Shown in pieces: positions 1 through 8,360 of a stretch of DNA of 33,963 nucleotides. The position numbers and the translations under genes are program-made. Origin of the DNA: Nitrospina sp. (GTDB lineage Bacteria; Nitrospinota; Nitrospinia; Nitrospinales; VA-1); NCBI GenBank assembly GCA_018673915.1, contig JABHBK010000037.1:1-33963 (forward strand). Reading direction: 5' to 3'. Position 1 is the first letter of the stretch. Each line of letters starts with the position of its first letter. Under the pieces are notes generated by a model. The model worked only from the letters and a program-made list of their open reading frames with translations, ran no database searches and was not told the DNA's origin.

Positions 1-50
1 TAAACCCGCACCTGTTTGAAGTCTCGTGCCTACATAGTGCCTACACAAAC

Positions 51-83
51 AAAAAGGGCTACAGGCCTAAACCTGTAACCCCT
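51..83 (-). terminator. Rho-independent terminator of tRNA-Lys
   Basis: Read on the minus strand, a GC-rich hairpin (GGGGTTACAGG, short loop, CCTGTAGCCC) is followed directly by a run of five T. It starts about 10 nt past the CCA end of the tRNA gene, so it most likely ends the tRNA transcript. Confidence 0.8.
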
Positions 84-92
84 TGTAAAATA

Positions 93-168
<76 letters not shown>

Positions 169-320
169 TCACTATCTTTTTATATGAAAATTATGGATCA
201 TTCTACCCAATCTGTATCGGACTGGCAAGCTGTGGTTCGTGTGCCATAAACAGGGAGTCTTAAACACAGTAGCATTGCAGTATTCAAAAATTTTTATCAG
301 CGCTCTAGATAAAGGCGGCC

Positions 321-656
321 TTACCCTACCCCGGCGACCCAAGTGATCATCTGATATTGCAAAGCACTGACTGGAGCAGACAGCCCTCCTGCTAATAGCG
401 ATAAAAATAAGAATTGGTAAGCTCTATTTTTATCTTCACGCATTTCCACGATATCAATCAAGAACGACACAAAGATCAATCCAAAAAACATCACTTTGGC
501 CACATCCGGGAGAATAGATTCGACGACTTGAGTTCCATCCGTCTGTAAACTAACCCAGCGTTCTTGAAAAATACCAGTGCCATACAGTCCCATCAGCATA
601 AATGTCCAGACCTGCCGCAAAAGTACTTTGGTCTCTTCCAGATTATATTTGGCCAC
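321..656 (-). CDS. Small hypothetical membrane protein (111 aa)
   Basis: Function not recognised. The protein starts at a GTG codon (654-656), preceded by an SD-like GAGGGG about 5 nt upstream. It has about three hydrophobic stretches: residues 14-30 (TFMLMGLYGTGIF), 50-70 (VAKVMFFGLIFVSFLIDIV) and 80-110 (FLFLSLLAGG and following). Between the second and third lies a charged loop (EMREDKNR). The layout suggests a small inner-membrane protein with a cytoplasmic N-terminus. It is followed by the tRNA gene on the same strand and is divergent from the peroxiredoxin gene, so it is probably monocistronic. No catalytic motif is visible. Confidence 0.65.
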   Translation of the reverse strand: MAKYNLEETKVLLRQVWTFMLMGLYGTGIFQERWVSLQTDGTQVVESILPDVAKVMFFGLIFVSFLIDIVEMREDKNRAYQFLFLSLLAGGLSAPVSALQYQMITWVAGVG

Positions 657-767
657 AGAACCCCTCAGAAATCAGGATCAGAAAATTGTTTGCATCTTCT
701 GTTGTCAGGAATCATCTTATAAAGGTACCATATAATAGCGTTTTATTTGGTCCCTCTAAAATAGGGG

Positions 768-793
768 CAAACCCCCGCAAATTAGGGGGTTGC
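768..793. repeat. Strong hairpin in the 657-944 intergenic region
   Basis: AACCCCC and GGGGGTT pair perfectly across an 8-nt loop, and flanking GCAA/TTGC extends the stem with one bulge. A smaller inverted repeat (CCCT...AGGG) lies just upstream at about 753-767. No T run follows on either strand, so this is not a standard terminator. It lies upstream of the peroxiredoxin promoter and could be in the leader of the divergent membrane protein gene. Confidence 0.5.
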
Positions 794-821
794 TTGCTCC
801 CGCTATTAGGTATGATATAAT
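794..821 (+). promoter_or_regulatory. Candidate extended -10 promoter for the peroxiredoxin gene
   Basis: A perfect -10 TATAAT (816-821) is preceded by TG one base upstream (813-814), giving an extended -10. A weak -35 TTGCTC (794-799) sits 16 bp before it. Transcription would start near 828 and leave a leader of about 115 nt before the ATG at 945. Confidence 0.5.
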
Positions 822-944
822 TTTACCAATTTCCATCGACCCTTAGTTTAAAGCATTTTTACGACCCCTGTTTCCGGGATCGTTTGGATAGTATAAACAA
901 AAGCACATATACCCATTAAAATCTTTTTTGAGAAGGAAGTAGAT

Positions 945-1580
945 ATGGCTATCAGATTAGGAGATACCGCACCAGATTTCACAGCAGAAACCACAGAAGG
1001 AACCATTGAGCTTCATAAATACCTGGGCGATGGCTGGGGGGTTTTGTTCTCCCATCCCAAAGACTACACTCCGGTTTGCACGACTGAATTAGGCCGAGTG
1101 GCTAACCTGAAAAGTGAATTTGACAAGCGCAATGTCAAGGTTCTTGCCTTGAGTGTGGATCCGGTCGATTCGCATAAAGGATGGGTCAAAGACATTAACG
1201 AAACCCAGGGCTGCACCGTAAACTATCCCATCATTGCCGACCCAGATAAAAAAATCGCTGAAATGTACGACATGATTCATCCGAATGCGCTGAACAACCT
1301 GACAGTCCGTTCAGTTTTCATCATTGCACCGGATAAAACAGTTAAACTGACAATCACCTATCCAGCATCTACGGGTAGAAACTTTGCCGAGATTCTTCGC
1401 GTCATAGATTCACTGCAACTCACTGCCAATTATCAGGTAGCCACGCCTGTTGATTGGAAGCATGGTGATGATTGTGTAGTAGTCCCTGCAATAAAGACAG
1501 AAGATATTCCTGCAAAGTTCCCTAAGGGACATAAAGTAATCAAACCTTATTTGCGCACCACACCGCAACCCGACCTATAG
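945..1580 (+). CDS. 1-Cys peroxiredoxin (Prx6 subfamily, AhpC/TSA family)
   Basis: Reduces hydrogen peroxide and organic hydroperoxides in the cytoplasm. The 211-residue length and extended C-terminal domain (about 160-211) are typical of the Prx6 group. The peroxidatic Cys45 lies in the motif YTPVCTTE (41-48), with Thr42 placed to complete the active site, and Arg122 (LTVRS) is the usual third active-site residue. Two other cysteines (90 and 177) are not at the usual resolving position for 2-Cys enzymes, so an external thiol reductant is expected. GGAAG lies 8 nt upstream of the ATG. A promoter at 794-821 and a terminator at 1603-1631 make it a single-gene unit. Confidence 0.93.
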   Translation: MAIRLGDTAPDFTAETTEGTIELHKYLGDGWGVLFSHPKDYTPVCTTELGRVANLKSEFDKRNVKVLALSVDPVDSHKGWVKDINETQGCTVNYPIIADPDKKIAEMYDMIHPNALNNLTVRSVFIIAPDKTVKLTITYPASTGRNFAEILRVIDSLQLTANYQVATPVDWKHGDDCVVVPAIKTEDIPAKFPKGHKVIKPYLRTTPQPDL

Positions 1581-1602
1581 TCGATTTTGATACTCCAGAC
1601 TG

Positions 1603-1631
1603 AGCGGGCAGCAATGCCCGCTTCGTTTTTT
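1603..1631 (+). terminator. Rho-independent terminator of the peroxiredoxin gene
   Basis: AGCGGGCA and TGCCCGCT form a perfect 8-bp stem around a GCAA loop, followed within 3 nt by six T. It lies 23 nt after the stop codon and ends only 5 nt before the next start codon. Confidence 0.88.
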
Positions 1632-1636
1632 ATGCC

Positions 1637-2509
1637 ATGAAAAATCAAAAGGCCCTGGGCCAAATTTCACATTTGATCCAATTGTTAACCGACCGCGACG
1701 ACTTTGTCCGACAAAAGGTTCGCGAACAATTGATTGAACTTGGAGAAGATGCCCTGCCCTTTCTGGAAATGGCCGTCCGCAGTGAAGAAGTTCCTCTCCG
1801 TATCCAGGCGCAGGAGATAATTAACGCGATTTTCCCGATAAAACTTGGAGAAAAATTTCGTCAATTGGCTCAAAAAGGGCTTGGTCGGGATGTCGATTTG
1901 GAAGCTGGAATGTTTTTGATTATGGAATTCGGCTACCCCAACTCTGACCCACAATCCTGCCGAGAGGACCTGGATTTATTAGCCCGTCAACTTGAACAAA
2001 ATTTGGCTCTGGATGCTGATCCGACCCAGATTGTTGTTACGTTAACGCAACTGCTTTTCCAACAAGAAAATTTTAAGGGGAACCAAAATAACTTTATGGA
2101 TCCAGACAATAGCTATCTCAATAAAGTCCTGGAACATAAAACCGGTTTACCCATCACCCTTTCAGCTCTTTGCGTTCTCGTTGCTAGCCGTCTAGACTTA
2201 CCTATTGTAGGTATCGGTTTACCAGGCCACTACATTGCCAAATATAATCTTCCCCAGGGAGGCATTTACTTTGATCCATTTCATCAGGGACGAACGCTGA
2301 CGCGCGCAGACTGCATAAAAATTTCGGAACAGTTTGGTCAACCTTTTGAGGAGCATTTCCTTTCCCAATCCACGCATCGGGAAACGCTGGTCCGAATGAT
2401 GAATAACCTGGTCCAGGTTTACCAGAGTTCCAACGAGTTGAAAAAAGCTGAAACCCTATCCAGCTATATCAAAATTCTGCTGAACCCCGAAAATACCCGA
2501 GGACACTAA
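1637..2509 (+). CDS. SirB1/transglutaminase-like family protein
   Basis: The 290-residue protein resembles the SirB1 group of transglutaminase-like proteins. It has the family landmarks DVDLEAGMFLIMEFGYPN (about 85-102), NSYLNKVLEHKTGLPITLS (about 155-173) and VGIGLPGHYIAKY (about 191-203), then FDPFHQG. The first 65 or so residues look like a HEAT-type helical repeat (DRDDFVRQKVREQLIELGEDALPFLE). A short TPR-like helical tail follows. The exact biochemical role of this family is not established, and I see no clear transglutaminase Cys. The ATG follows the upstream terminator by only 5 nt and has no visible SD, so the start and mode of expression are uncertain. The stop codon abuts the SDR start, so the two are cotranscribed. 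Confidence 0.8.
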   Translation: MKNQKALGQISHLIQLLTDRDDFVRQKVREQLIELGEDALPFLEMAVRSEEVPLRIQAQEIINAIFPIKLGEKFRQLAQKGLGRDVDLEAGMFLIMEFGYPNSDPQSCREDLDLLARQLEQNLALDADPTQIVVTLTQLLFQQENFKGNQNNFMDPDNSYLNKVLEHKTGLPITLSALCVLVASRLDLPIVGIGLPGHYIAKYNLPQGGIYFDPFHQGRTLTRADCIKISEQFGQPFEEHFLSQSTHRETLVRMMNNLVQVYQSSNELKKAETLSSYIKILLNPENTRGH

Positions 2510-3256
2510 ATGACTGTTGTTATAACTGGAGCCGGTTCCGGAATCGGCCGGTGTATTGCCCAAACCCTGGCAGAAAAAGGATTTTCTCTTTTTCTATTGG
2601 GTCGCAATTTGGATAATCTCGAAGCCACAAAAAAAATGCTAAAAAACCCAGAACAACACCAATGTCAGAGCTGTGATATCAGAAGCTCCGGGGAAATCCG
2701 TCAAGCATTGGCAAATGTTTCTTCCCTCTATGCCCTCATCGCCAATGCCGGAATCGGCGGCGAGAACCAATATGGAGAACAGGACCGCTGGCGAGAAATT
2801 ATAGATACCAACCTAACCGGAACCTACCAAACCATTCATGAATGCCTTCCCCTTATTAAAAAGAATTCCGCCCCGTTTAAAAAAATAATTATCATCTCAT
2901 CTATCCTGGCAAGATTAGGAGTTCCGGGTTATTCGGGCTATTGCGCATCCAAAGCAGGATTACTGGGCCTCACCCGGTCTTTGGCAGGTGAACTCAGTGG
3001 CGATGGAATTCTAGTGAATGCTTTATGTCCCGGTTGGGTCGACACCGAAATGGCGCAAGAAGGTTTGCAGGGTTTTGCCGATGCCTTGAAAGTTTCTAAG
3101 GATGAAGCCTACAAAGAAGCGATGAAGCAGGTACCATTAGGGAAAATGTCAAAGCCCGAAGAAGTCGCCCAGCTAGTGGCCTTCTTGATTTCTGAAGAGC
3201 AAACTTCCTTTACCGGACAAACCCTCGATATCAACAACGGCGCACTCATGCCCTAG
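2510..3256 (+). CDS. SDR-family NAD(P)-dependent oxidoreductase (FabG-like)
   Basis: A classical short-chain dehydrogenase/reductase of 248 residues. The cofactor-binding motif TGAGSGIG is at 6-13 and NAG at 79-81. The catalytic set is Asn101, Ser131, Tyr144 and Lys148 (YCASK). PGWVDTEM near 174-181 is the usual PG motif. The C-terminus (FTGQTLDINNGALMP) matches the FabG/glucose-dehydrogenase group, in which the tail of one subunit shapes its neighbour. The substrate cannot be read from sequence; 3-oxoacyl reduction is one possibility. The ATG directly follows the TAA of the SirB1-like gene, with GAGG a few bases upstream, which points to translational coupling. Confidence 0.88.
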   Translation: MTVVITGAGSGIGRCIAQTLAEKGFSLFLLGRNLDNLEATKKMLKNPEQHQCQSCDIRSSGEIRQALANVSSLYALIANAGIGGENQYGEQDRWREIIDTNLTGTYQTIHECLPLIKKNSAPFKKIIIISSILARLGVPGYSGYCASKAGLLGLTRSLAGELSGDGILVNALCPGWVDTEMAQEGLQGFADALKVSKDEAYKEAMKQVPLGKMSKPEEVAQLVAFLISEEQTSFTGQTLDINNGALMP

Positions 3257-3286
3257 CCACTAGGCGTGGGGCCAGCGAGCCGCTGG
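3257..3286 (+). repeat. Interspersed repeat 'CTAGGCGTG', copy A
   Basis: It begins immediately after the SDR stop codon. The first 12 bases (CCACTAGGCGTG) are identical to 25543-25554, after the nfu stop. A hairpin CCAGC-GAGCC-GCTGG follows. A looser third copy is at 26783-26808. Confidence 0.5.
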
Positions 3287-3331
3287 AAGCACTGAAAACT
3301 GTTATAAGGATTTTGGTCGCTTGACAGGAAG

Positions 3332-4135
3332 TTAAACTATTTCTTCTACACTAGTGGATTGCGGTGGCTCAACATCAACAGTTCCATCGCTCCCCAAGAC
3401 TGATCCTGCAGGCGCAGGCTCAACAGGTAAGGCATCCAGACCGGTCAGAGGATTAAAAAATTCTCCAAGCCGATTGCGGATGAAATCTAAAAGATCATTC
3501 AAAGATCTAAGAATTGGTTCTGATTCGGGAGTCTGTTTTGCTCCGGACTCGAGTACCGCATCAATGGTTGCTTGAACCAGAGCGGGGAAATCACGAATCC
3601 CTCCCGTATCCAATTCAGCTACCTGATCTGATGGGGCAATAACTTCACCCGTGTTACCAGCCTCTTCCGGTAAACGCGAAAAGGATCGAGTTTCAAATGT
3701 TGCGACGACTGTTCTTTCCAGTGACAATTCCAATTCTTGAATTGTACCGAGATTATTAGCTAAAATATTAGCGGAATCCTCCAGATTGAATTCTCCGCTC
3801 GCAAAAAACTCTTCGACCAATGGAGAAATTTCACTGGCAAGTTTATTTATGGCAGCCAACTCCTCCTCGTTCAAATCCCCCTGTATAGCCAGAGAGTACG
3901 AGGCAGCGGCCTGAGCTACAGTACTGAACTCCTGCACAGCTCCATTATCCTGCGTTAGCGTCTGGGAATTGGATTCTGACAGGGACTGCTCCCCAGCAAA
4001 TGACAAATTAACAAGATCGCCTTCACTAGTTCTCAGGTTCAACTCGCTCGCATAAAAAGCACTCACAGAAGCTGAGGAACTTTTTTGCTCAAGAGGAGCA
4101 TTTTGAAAACCAATTTCAGACAAATTCAAATCCAT
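3332..4135 (-). CDS. Hypothetical protein of the putative flagellar regulon (about 267 aa)
   Basis: Not firmly recognised. An open frame extends up to 4210, but a sigma-28-like promoter overlaps that first ATG, so I start at the internal ATG (4133-4135), giving MDLNLSEIGF. The protein is acidic, rich in Ser, Ala and Glu, and has no Cys, signal peptide or membrane segment. The central part holds the phrases LRTSEGDLVNLSF and LAIQGDLNEEELAAINKL, then two helices. This arrangement resembles the poorly characterised DUF5610-type proteins, but I am not certain. The C-terminal 100 residues include FIRNRLGEFFNPLTG and a Pro/Glu/Val-rich tail. It converges on the SDR gene with about 75 bp between the stops. 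If the promoter is real, its product is made with the late flagellar genes. Confidence 0.6.
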   Translation of the reverse strand: MDLNLSEIGFQNAPLEQKSSSASVSAFYASELNLRTSEGDLVNLSFAGEQSLSESNSQTLTQDNGAVQEFSTVAQAAASYSLAIQGDLNEEELAAINKLASEISPLVEEFFASGEFNLEDSANILANNLGTIQELELSLERTVVATFETRSFSRLPEEAGNTGEVIAPSDQVAELDTGGIRDFPALVQATIDAVLESGAKQTPESEPILRSLNDLLDFIRNRLGEFFNPLTGLDALPVEPAPAGSVLGSDGTVDVEPPQSTSVEEIV

Positions 4136-4184
4136 TTTTGATAACCGAATAATTTTTAAATTTTTCTTTTCATGCTTGTAATAT

Positions 4185-4212
4185 TTATCGGCTAATAAGC
4201 GACGGAACATTA
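4185..4212 (-). promoter_or_regulatory. Sigma-28 (FliA)-like promoter
   Basis: On the minus strand, GCCGATAA (4192-4185) is a perfect match to the enterobacterial sigma-28 -10 element. TAATGTTC (4212-4205) matches the -35 consensus TAAAGTTT at 6 of 8 positions, with 12 bp between. Transcription would start near 4178, about 43 nt before the ATG at 4135. Confidence 0.6.
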
Positions 4213-4449
4213 GAGATATTATATTGCCTCATTTAACCTCAAATAAGGCATTGATTTTAGGAGAGTTATTTGGATTCCAAGAATGTTCCAATTGAGTAAT
4301 TCACAAAATCTGTGATAGGATTTTTACAAAGGCTTGCAATCACCCTGTCACAAATGGTAAGAAATATTCTGTTCCACACATAGTTTAATATTACTTTCCA
4401 GGAATATTCGTTTTCTGGGGAAACCTATTTATAAAGTATAAAAATACGT

Positions 4450-5088
4450 ATGAGCGACACTCTCAGGCAGGACATTATTTTTAAGATTTTGAAAATGGCT
4501 AAGGACAACTCCGATTTGAGTTCGGATGATTTGTTTAATCAAGTGGAATCTGCTACCTCATCCATGTTCAACCAGTTGACCCAGTCCAATGCAGAAAGTA
4601 CGCCCAAAGACAAGGATAAGGACGACAAGGCCCGAACCAAAAGGCGGATGAAAAGAAAGGACCGGAACCAGCGTAAGGAACATGTCGGTCGCTTTTTTAT
4701 TAATTTGATGGAAAAAAATATTAAGCAACCCGGCATTCCCGACTGCTTGATACCCGTTTTTGCAAATTCCGTTCAGTCTACCATCAGCGAAGATGCTTAC
4801 ACGCAACTTTCAGGTAAAATTGATCGTTTATTGGAATTTGGTGAGAAGAAAGGATTTGATTATGAGCAAATACTGGATAGCAAACCAGGGAAAACCATCG
4901 CTACAGAAATTTTAACGCTCTACAATGCCGAAACAAATTCGTCCAGCTTTGAAAAACAACTCAGAAACAATTTAGATGAAACGCTGGTAAAAAATATTGA
5001 ATCCATTGAAAACGGACAAGAACTCAATATAGAGGATACCGTCAACCTGGCCTTCGATGAATTCTCTAAATACCTGAAAACCACCTAA
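4450..5088 (+). CDS. Hypothetical charged protein (212 aa)
   Basis: Function not recognised. It appears soluble, with no signal peptide or membrane segment. Residues 1-50 are helical and acidic. Residues 53-78 form a very basic, lysine/arginine-rich linker (KDKDKDDKARTKRRMKRK). Residues 80-212 look like a helical domain containing PDCLIPVFANSV and an acidic C-terminus. It is divergent from the sigma-28-linked gene and converges on rfbC. No clear SD precedes the ATG; an A/T-rich TATAAAGTATAAAA lies just upstream. A link to motility is only suggested by its position. Confidence 0.6.
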   Translation: MSDTLRQDIIFKILKMAKDNSDLSSDDLFNQVESATSSMFNQLTQSNAESTPKDKDKDDKARTKRRMKRKDRNQRKEHVGRFFINLMEKNIKQPGIPDCLIPVFANSVQSTISEDAYTQLSGKIDRLLEFGEKKGFDYEQILDSKPGKTIATEILTLYNAETNSSSFEKQLRNNLDETLVKNIESIENGQELNIEDTVNLAFDEFSKYLKTT

Positions 5089-5129
5089 TTCACTCCAAGT
5101 ACAATTCCCGTTCGTATTACACTTTTGCT

Positions 5130-5657
5130 TTACAAACTTTTCAAGCGGGGGTTAATTTTATCTTTTTCAGAAAGAATGGGATCGGATATCGGCCAGTCAA
5201 TGCCAATATCAGGATCGTTCCAGATAATTCCTTTTTCTTTTTCTGCCGAATAATATTCTGTAACTTTATACAAAAACTCTGCCGTATCACTGAGAACGCA
5301 AAACCCATGTGCAAAGCCTACCGGAATATACAACTGGATGTGGTTACTTTCTGAAAGGATAAAACCCTGCCATTTTCCAAAAGTGGGGGATTTTTTTCTC
5401 ATGTCCACCACCACATCAAAGACCTCTCCCCGGATCACCCTAACCAGTTTGGCCTGCTCCGGTTCGATTCGATAATGAAGCCCTCTTAACACGTTTTTTT
5501 GAGAGAGCGATTGATTTTCCTGGACAAAATCATCCTCAATTCCAAATGCATGATATTCTTCCTTTTTATAACTTTCAAAAAATCGCCCTCGGCAATCACC
5601 ATGAATGGTGGGCTCGATGAGTAAAACTCCCTCCAATTCAGTTCGGCTGGCTTTCAA
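5130..5657 (-). CDS. rfbC: dTDP-4-dehydrorhamnose 3,5-epimerase family protein
   Basis: Epimerises a dTDP-4-keto-sugar in deoxysugar (rhamnose-type) synthesis for surface polysaccharide or glycosylation. The start chosen is TTG (5655-5657), because AGGAG (5663-5667) lies 5 nt before it and a good promoter ends at 5709. The open frame continues upstream to 5741, but that region is inside the promoter. The resulting protein is about 175 residues, the usual family length. Landmarks are EGVLLIEPTIHGDCRGRFFE, the active-site motif VLRGLHYR, LVRVIRGEVFDVVVDMR and PVGFAHGFCVLSD of the cupin fold. The other rfb genes are absent from the window, and related RfbC-like epimerases use other sugars, so the precise product is not certain. 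Confidence 0.85.
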   Translation of the reverse strand: MKASRTELEGVLLIEPTIHGDCRGRFFESYKKEEYHAFGIEDDFVQENQSLSQKNVLRGLHYRIEPEQAKLVRVIRGEVFDVVVDMRKKSPTFGKWQGFILSESNHIQLYIPVGFAHGFCVLSDTAEFLYKVTEYYSAEKEKGIIWNDPDIGIDWPISDPILSEKDKINPRLKSL

Positions 5658-5708
5658 AATTTCTCCTATGTAAAAATGGTGAACACTTAAAAGAACTCGA
5701 TATTTCGG

Positions 5709-5737
5709 ATTATATAATGCAATCTCAAGGTTAGCAA
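5709..5737 (-). promoter_or_regulatory. Promoter for rfbC
   Basis: On the minus strand, TTGCTA (-35, 5737-5732) is separated by exactly 17 bp from a perfect TATAAT (-10, 5714-5709). It leaves a leader of about 45 nt and rules out the longer reading frame start at 5741. Confidence 0.65.
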
Positions 5738-5815
5738 ACAACGTTGAAGATGAGAAATGTTCTATAATCTGTTAGTATCGGTTTCTATCTAAAAACCTTT
5801 TGATCAAATCTTCTA

Positions 5816-6544
5816 ATGAAAATAATACCCGCTGTAGATATTAAAGAAGGAAGGTGCGTGCGACTTTCTCAGGGAAAAGCGGATCAAGAAACCGTGTATT
5901 CCAATGATCCTGTTGCCATGGCCAACCATTGGGATGAAGAAGGAGCGCAGACCATTCATGTTGTGGATCTGGATGGCGCCTTCAAAGGGCTGCCCATCAA
6001 TTCTGAAATTGTAAAAAACATTATCTACGGCAGTTCTGTGGACATACAAGTTGGAGGTGGTATCCGGACTCTTGACGCCATAGAAACGTATGTTAAAGCA
6101 GGCGCCTACCGGATTATTTTAGGCACCGTTGCTCAGAAAGAACCGGAATTTGTTGAAGAAGCCTGCCGACGTTACCCCGGAAAAATCATAGTTGGCATTG
6201 ATGCTAAAAATGGTTTAGTCGCAGTAAAAGGTTGGGTGGAGGTTTCGGATCAAAAAGCTACTGATCTCGCCCAAAAAATGAAAGGTTATGGAATTGCCGG
6301 ATTTATCTTCACTGATATCAGCCGCGACGGCATGCTCCAGGGTCCCAATCTGGAAAGTATCAAAAATTTTGCTGAATCCGCTCAATTACCCGTAATCGCA
6401 TCGGGGGGAGTGAGTCGCATTGAAGATATAAAAAACCTTGCCAAGTTGGAGCCCTATGGTGTTGAGGGGGTGATCGTAGGTAAAGCCCTTTACGATAAAG
6501 CCCTTTCCTTCAAAGAAGCACGGGACGCACTCCATGTTGGCTAA
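5816..6544 (+). CDS. hisA: Phosphoribosylformimino-5-aminoimidazole carboxamide ribotide isomerase
   Basis: Fourth step of histidine biosynthesis: an Amadori rearrangement of ProFAR to PRFAR, the substrate of HisF. The protein is a full-length (242 aa) beta/alpha barrel. The catalytic aspartates are Asp8 ([10 protein letters not shown]) and Asp129 (VGIDAKNG). The phosphate-binding motifs are VGGGIR (79-84) and ASGGVSR (about 195-201). The isomerase-typical [12 protein letters not shown] (about 167-178) distinguishes it from HisF. It overlaps the hisF start by 11 nt, so translation is probably coupled. A TATAAT at 5763-5768 may be its -10, but the -35 is unclear. Confidence 0.96.
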   Translation: MKIIPAVDIKEGRCVRLSQGKADQETVYSNDPVAMANHWDEEGAQTIHVVDLDGAFKGLPINSEIVKNIIYGSSVDIQVGGGIRTLDAIETYVKAGAYRIILGTVAQKEPEFVEEACRRYPGKIIVGIDAKNGLVAVKGWVEVSDQKATDLAQKMKGYGIAGFIFTDISRDGMLQGPNLESIKNFAESAQLPVIASGGVSRIEDIKNLAKLEPYGVEGVIVGKALYDKALSFKEARDALHVG

Positions 6545-7373
6545 ACGAATCATACCTTGTCTGGATGTAAAAGATGGCCGAGTGGTCAAAGGGGTCAACT
6601 TTGTCAATCTCCGCGATGCTGGCGACCCCGTTGAAATTGCTTCGGCCTATGAGAGCGAAGGTGCCGATGAACTCACCTTTTTGGACATCACAGCCTCGCA
6701 CGAAAAACGAGACATAATTCTGGATGTAGTTGCCCGTACTGCTGAAAAGGTATTCATGCCTTTGACAGTTGGAGGAGGAGTACGCACCCTGGAGGATATT
6801 CGCAATCTTCTGAAAGCGGGGGCGGATAAAGTCGCCATCAACACAGCCGCTGTCAAGGACCCTGATTTCGTCCAACGTGCGGCAAAACGTTTTGGGTGCC
6901 AGTGCATTGTTGTCGCTATTGACGCCAAACTGGCACAACCTTCCGGACCTCAATCCATACATCCTGAGTGGGCTTCCGAGCACCCGGACCTGTTAATAGA
7001 AAAATCTGATTCAACTCCCTATTGGGAGGTCTACACGCATGGAGGAAGAAACCCCACTGGAATTCATGTGCAAAGGTGGGCTCAGAAAATGGAATATTAT
7101 GGCGCTGGAGAAATTCTACTCACCAGTATGGATCGCGATGGAACCAAAGCCGGGTACGATATAGAACTCAATCAAACAGTTTCAGAATCAATCACCATTC
7201 CCCTTATTGCCTCTGGAGGAGCAGGAACCCTTGAGCATTTATATGAGGGAATTGTAAATGGCAAGGCCTCTGCCGTCTTAGCCGCTTCCATTTTTCATTT
7301 TAAGGAATTCACAATTCAGGAAACCAAAACTTTCCTGCAATCCAAAGGCGTAACGGTTAGACCCCCTGCTTAA
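6534..7373 (+). CDS. hisF: Imidazole glycerol phosphate synthase, cyclase subunit
   Basis: Cyclises PRFAR with ammonia from HisH to give IGP and AICAR. The catalytic residues are Asp11 ([14 protein letters not shown]) and Asp130 (VVAIDAK). The family motifs [44 protein letters not shown] and [11 protein letters not shown] are present. It is 279 residues, longer than the usual 250-256. The extra length is a single insert of about 25 residues after Asp130, between VVAIDAK and [13 protein letters not shown] (about residues 133-163). The rest of the barrel is intact, so the enzyme is probably active. hisH is not next to it. Its 3' end overlaps the convergent S66 peptidase gene by 17 bp. Confidence 0.95.
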   Translation: MLAKRIIPCLDVKDGRVVKGVNFVNLRDAGDPVEIASAYESEGADELTFLDITASHEKRDIILDVVARTAEKVFMPLTVGGGVRTLEDIRNLLKAGADKVAINTAAVKDPDFVQRAAKRFGCQCIVVAIDAKLAQPSGPQSIHPEWASEHPDLLIEKSDSTPYWEVYTHGGRNPTGIHVQRWAQKMEYYGAGEILLTSMDRDGTKAGYDIELNQTVSESITIPLIASGGAGTLEHLYEGIVNGKASAVLAASIFHFKEFTIQETKTFLQSKGVTVRPPA

Positions 7374-8304
7374 CCCCACAATTTTTTAGTTCCAGGCTTT
7401 TGGATGCACTATCCAGAATGGCTGATGTCTCTAATGGGAGGGTCCAGACCTCTTTTCCATGACCTATAGGACAATGAGTCAAAATCGGAAACCCTGGGTT
7501 TGGAAAAAGATCCGCATAAATATCTTCAATCGTCCCATCCCCTGGGCGTTGGGAACGGCAGTTGACCATTTCACCAAAAATAATCCCCCGCACGCCTTTA
7601 AACTTGCCCGCGTTTTTTAGCTGCCAAAGCATTCCATCTATCCGGTACAAAGGTTCGCTAACATCTTCTATTAATAAAATCCTGTTACGAGTGTTAATTT
7701 CATAGTGGGTATTCAATGAACGGCAGAGCAGGGTCAGACAACCTCCCGTTATTTTTCCCTGAGCTATTCCTTCAGAAAATACTTTCGCTCGGGGGGAGCG
7801 CAAAACCCTACTCTTGGCATCACCCGTCAATAAAGCCTTAAATTGGCGTCGGGACTGCTTCATTTCAGCCCGACCAAAACTCCCGGCAACCATAGGGCCA
7901 TGAAATGCAACCAGCCCGCAATTTTGCACAAGAAAATTAAGGAGTAGAGTAATATCGCTGGACCCCACCACGACTTTAGGGTTGGCTCTTATTATTGCAG
8001 GCTTTAGATAAGAAAGAATACGATTCACGCCATAACCCCCTCGGGCGCAAAAAATTGCCCGCACCTCAGGGTTTCGAAACATATCGATAAGATCCTGAGC
8101 GCGTTCCTTATCTGGCCCTGCCATAAATCGGGAACGAGCGTAAACGTGCTTGCCCAGCTGTGGCTCAAACCCCATGGCCCGGATAACTTCCAGCCCTTTA
8201 TCCAATTGGTTCCTATCTACCGGACCCGCTGGAGCCACGACACCTACCACATCTCCTCGTTTCAGTTGAGGCGGCCGGATAAGAGGATGAATCGGATTCG
8301 ACAT
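7357..8304 (-). CDS. LD-carboxypeptidase, peptidase family S66 (LdcA/MccF type)
   Basis: A serine peptidase of family S66. LdcA members trim the terminal D-Ala from murein tetrapeptides during cell-wall recycling, while MccF members cleave microcin C. The 315-residue protein has the family's N-terminal [30 protein letters not shown] (about 87-97), the nucleophile Ser116 in GSSD (114-117) with FHGPM downstream, the Glu in [16 protein letters not shown] (Glu213) and His282 in PIGHGKE. This completes the Ser-Glu-His triad. There is no signal peptide, so it is cytoplasmic, which fits murein recycling. Its stop region overlaps hisF head-on, and its start is divergent from the SpsF-like gene by 56 bp. 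Confidence 0.9.
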   Translation of the reverse strand: MSNPIHPLIRPPQLKRGDVVGVVAPAGPVDRNQLDKGLEVIRAMGFEPQLGKHVYARSRFMAGPDKERAQDLIDMFRNPEVRAIFCARGGYGVNRILSYLKPAIIRANPKVVVGSSDITLLLNFLVQNCGLVAFHGPMVAGSFGRAEMKQSRRQFKALLTGDAKSRVLRSPRAKVFSEGIAQGKITGGCLTLLCRSLNTHYEINTRNRILLIEDVSEPLYRIDGMLWQLKNAGKFKGVRGIIFGEMVNCRSQRPGDGTIEDIYADLFPNPGFPILTHCPIGHGKEVWTLPLETSAILDSASKSLELKNCGVKQGV

Positions 8305-8360
8305 TACAAATCACTTTTGAAAGGTTACAATACTGGGGAACTTATCTTAAATATAGAAAA

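Noticed and set aside
602..820. A 72-residue plus-strand frame upstream of the peroxiredoxin gene
   Set aside because: It overlaps the start of the membrane protein gene, the intergenic hairpin and the promoter, and has no SD or recognisable sequence.
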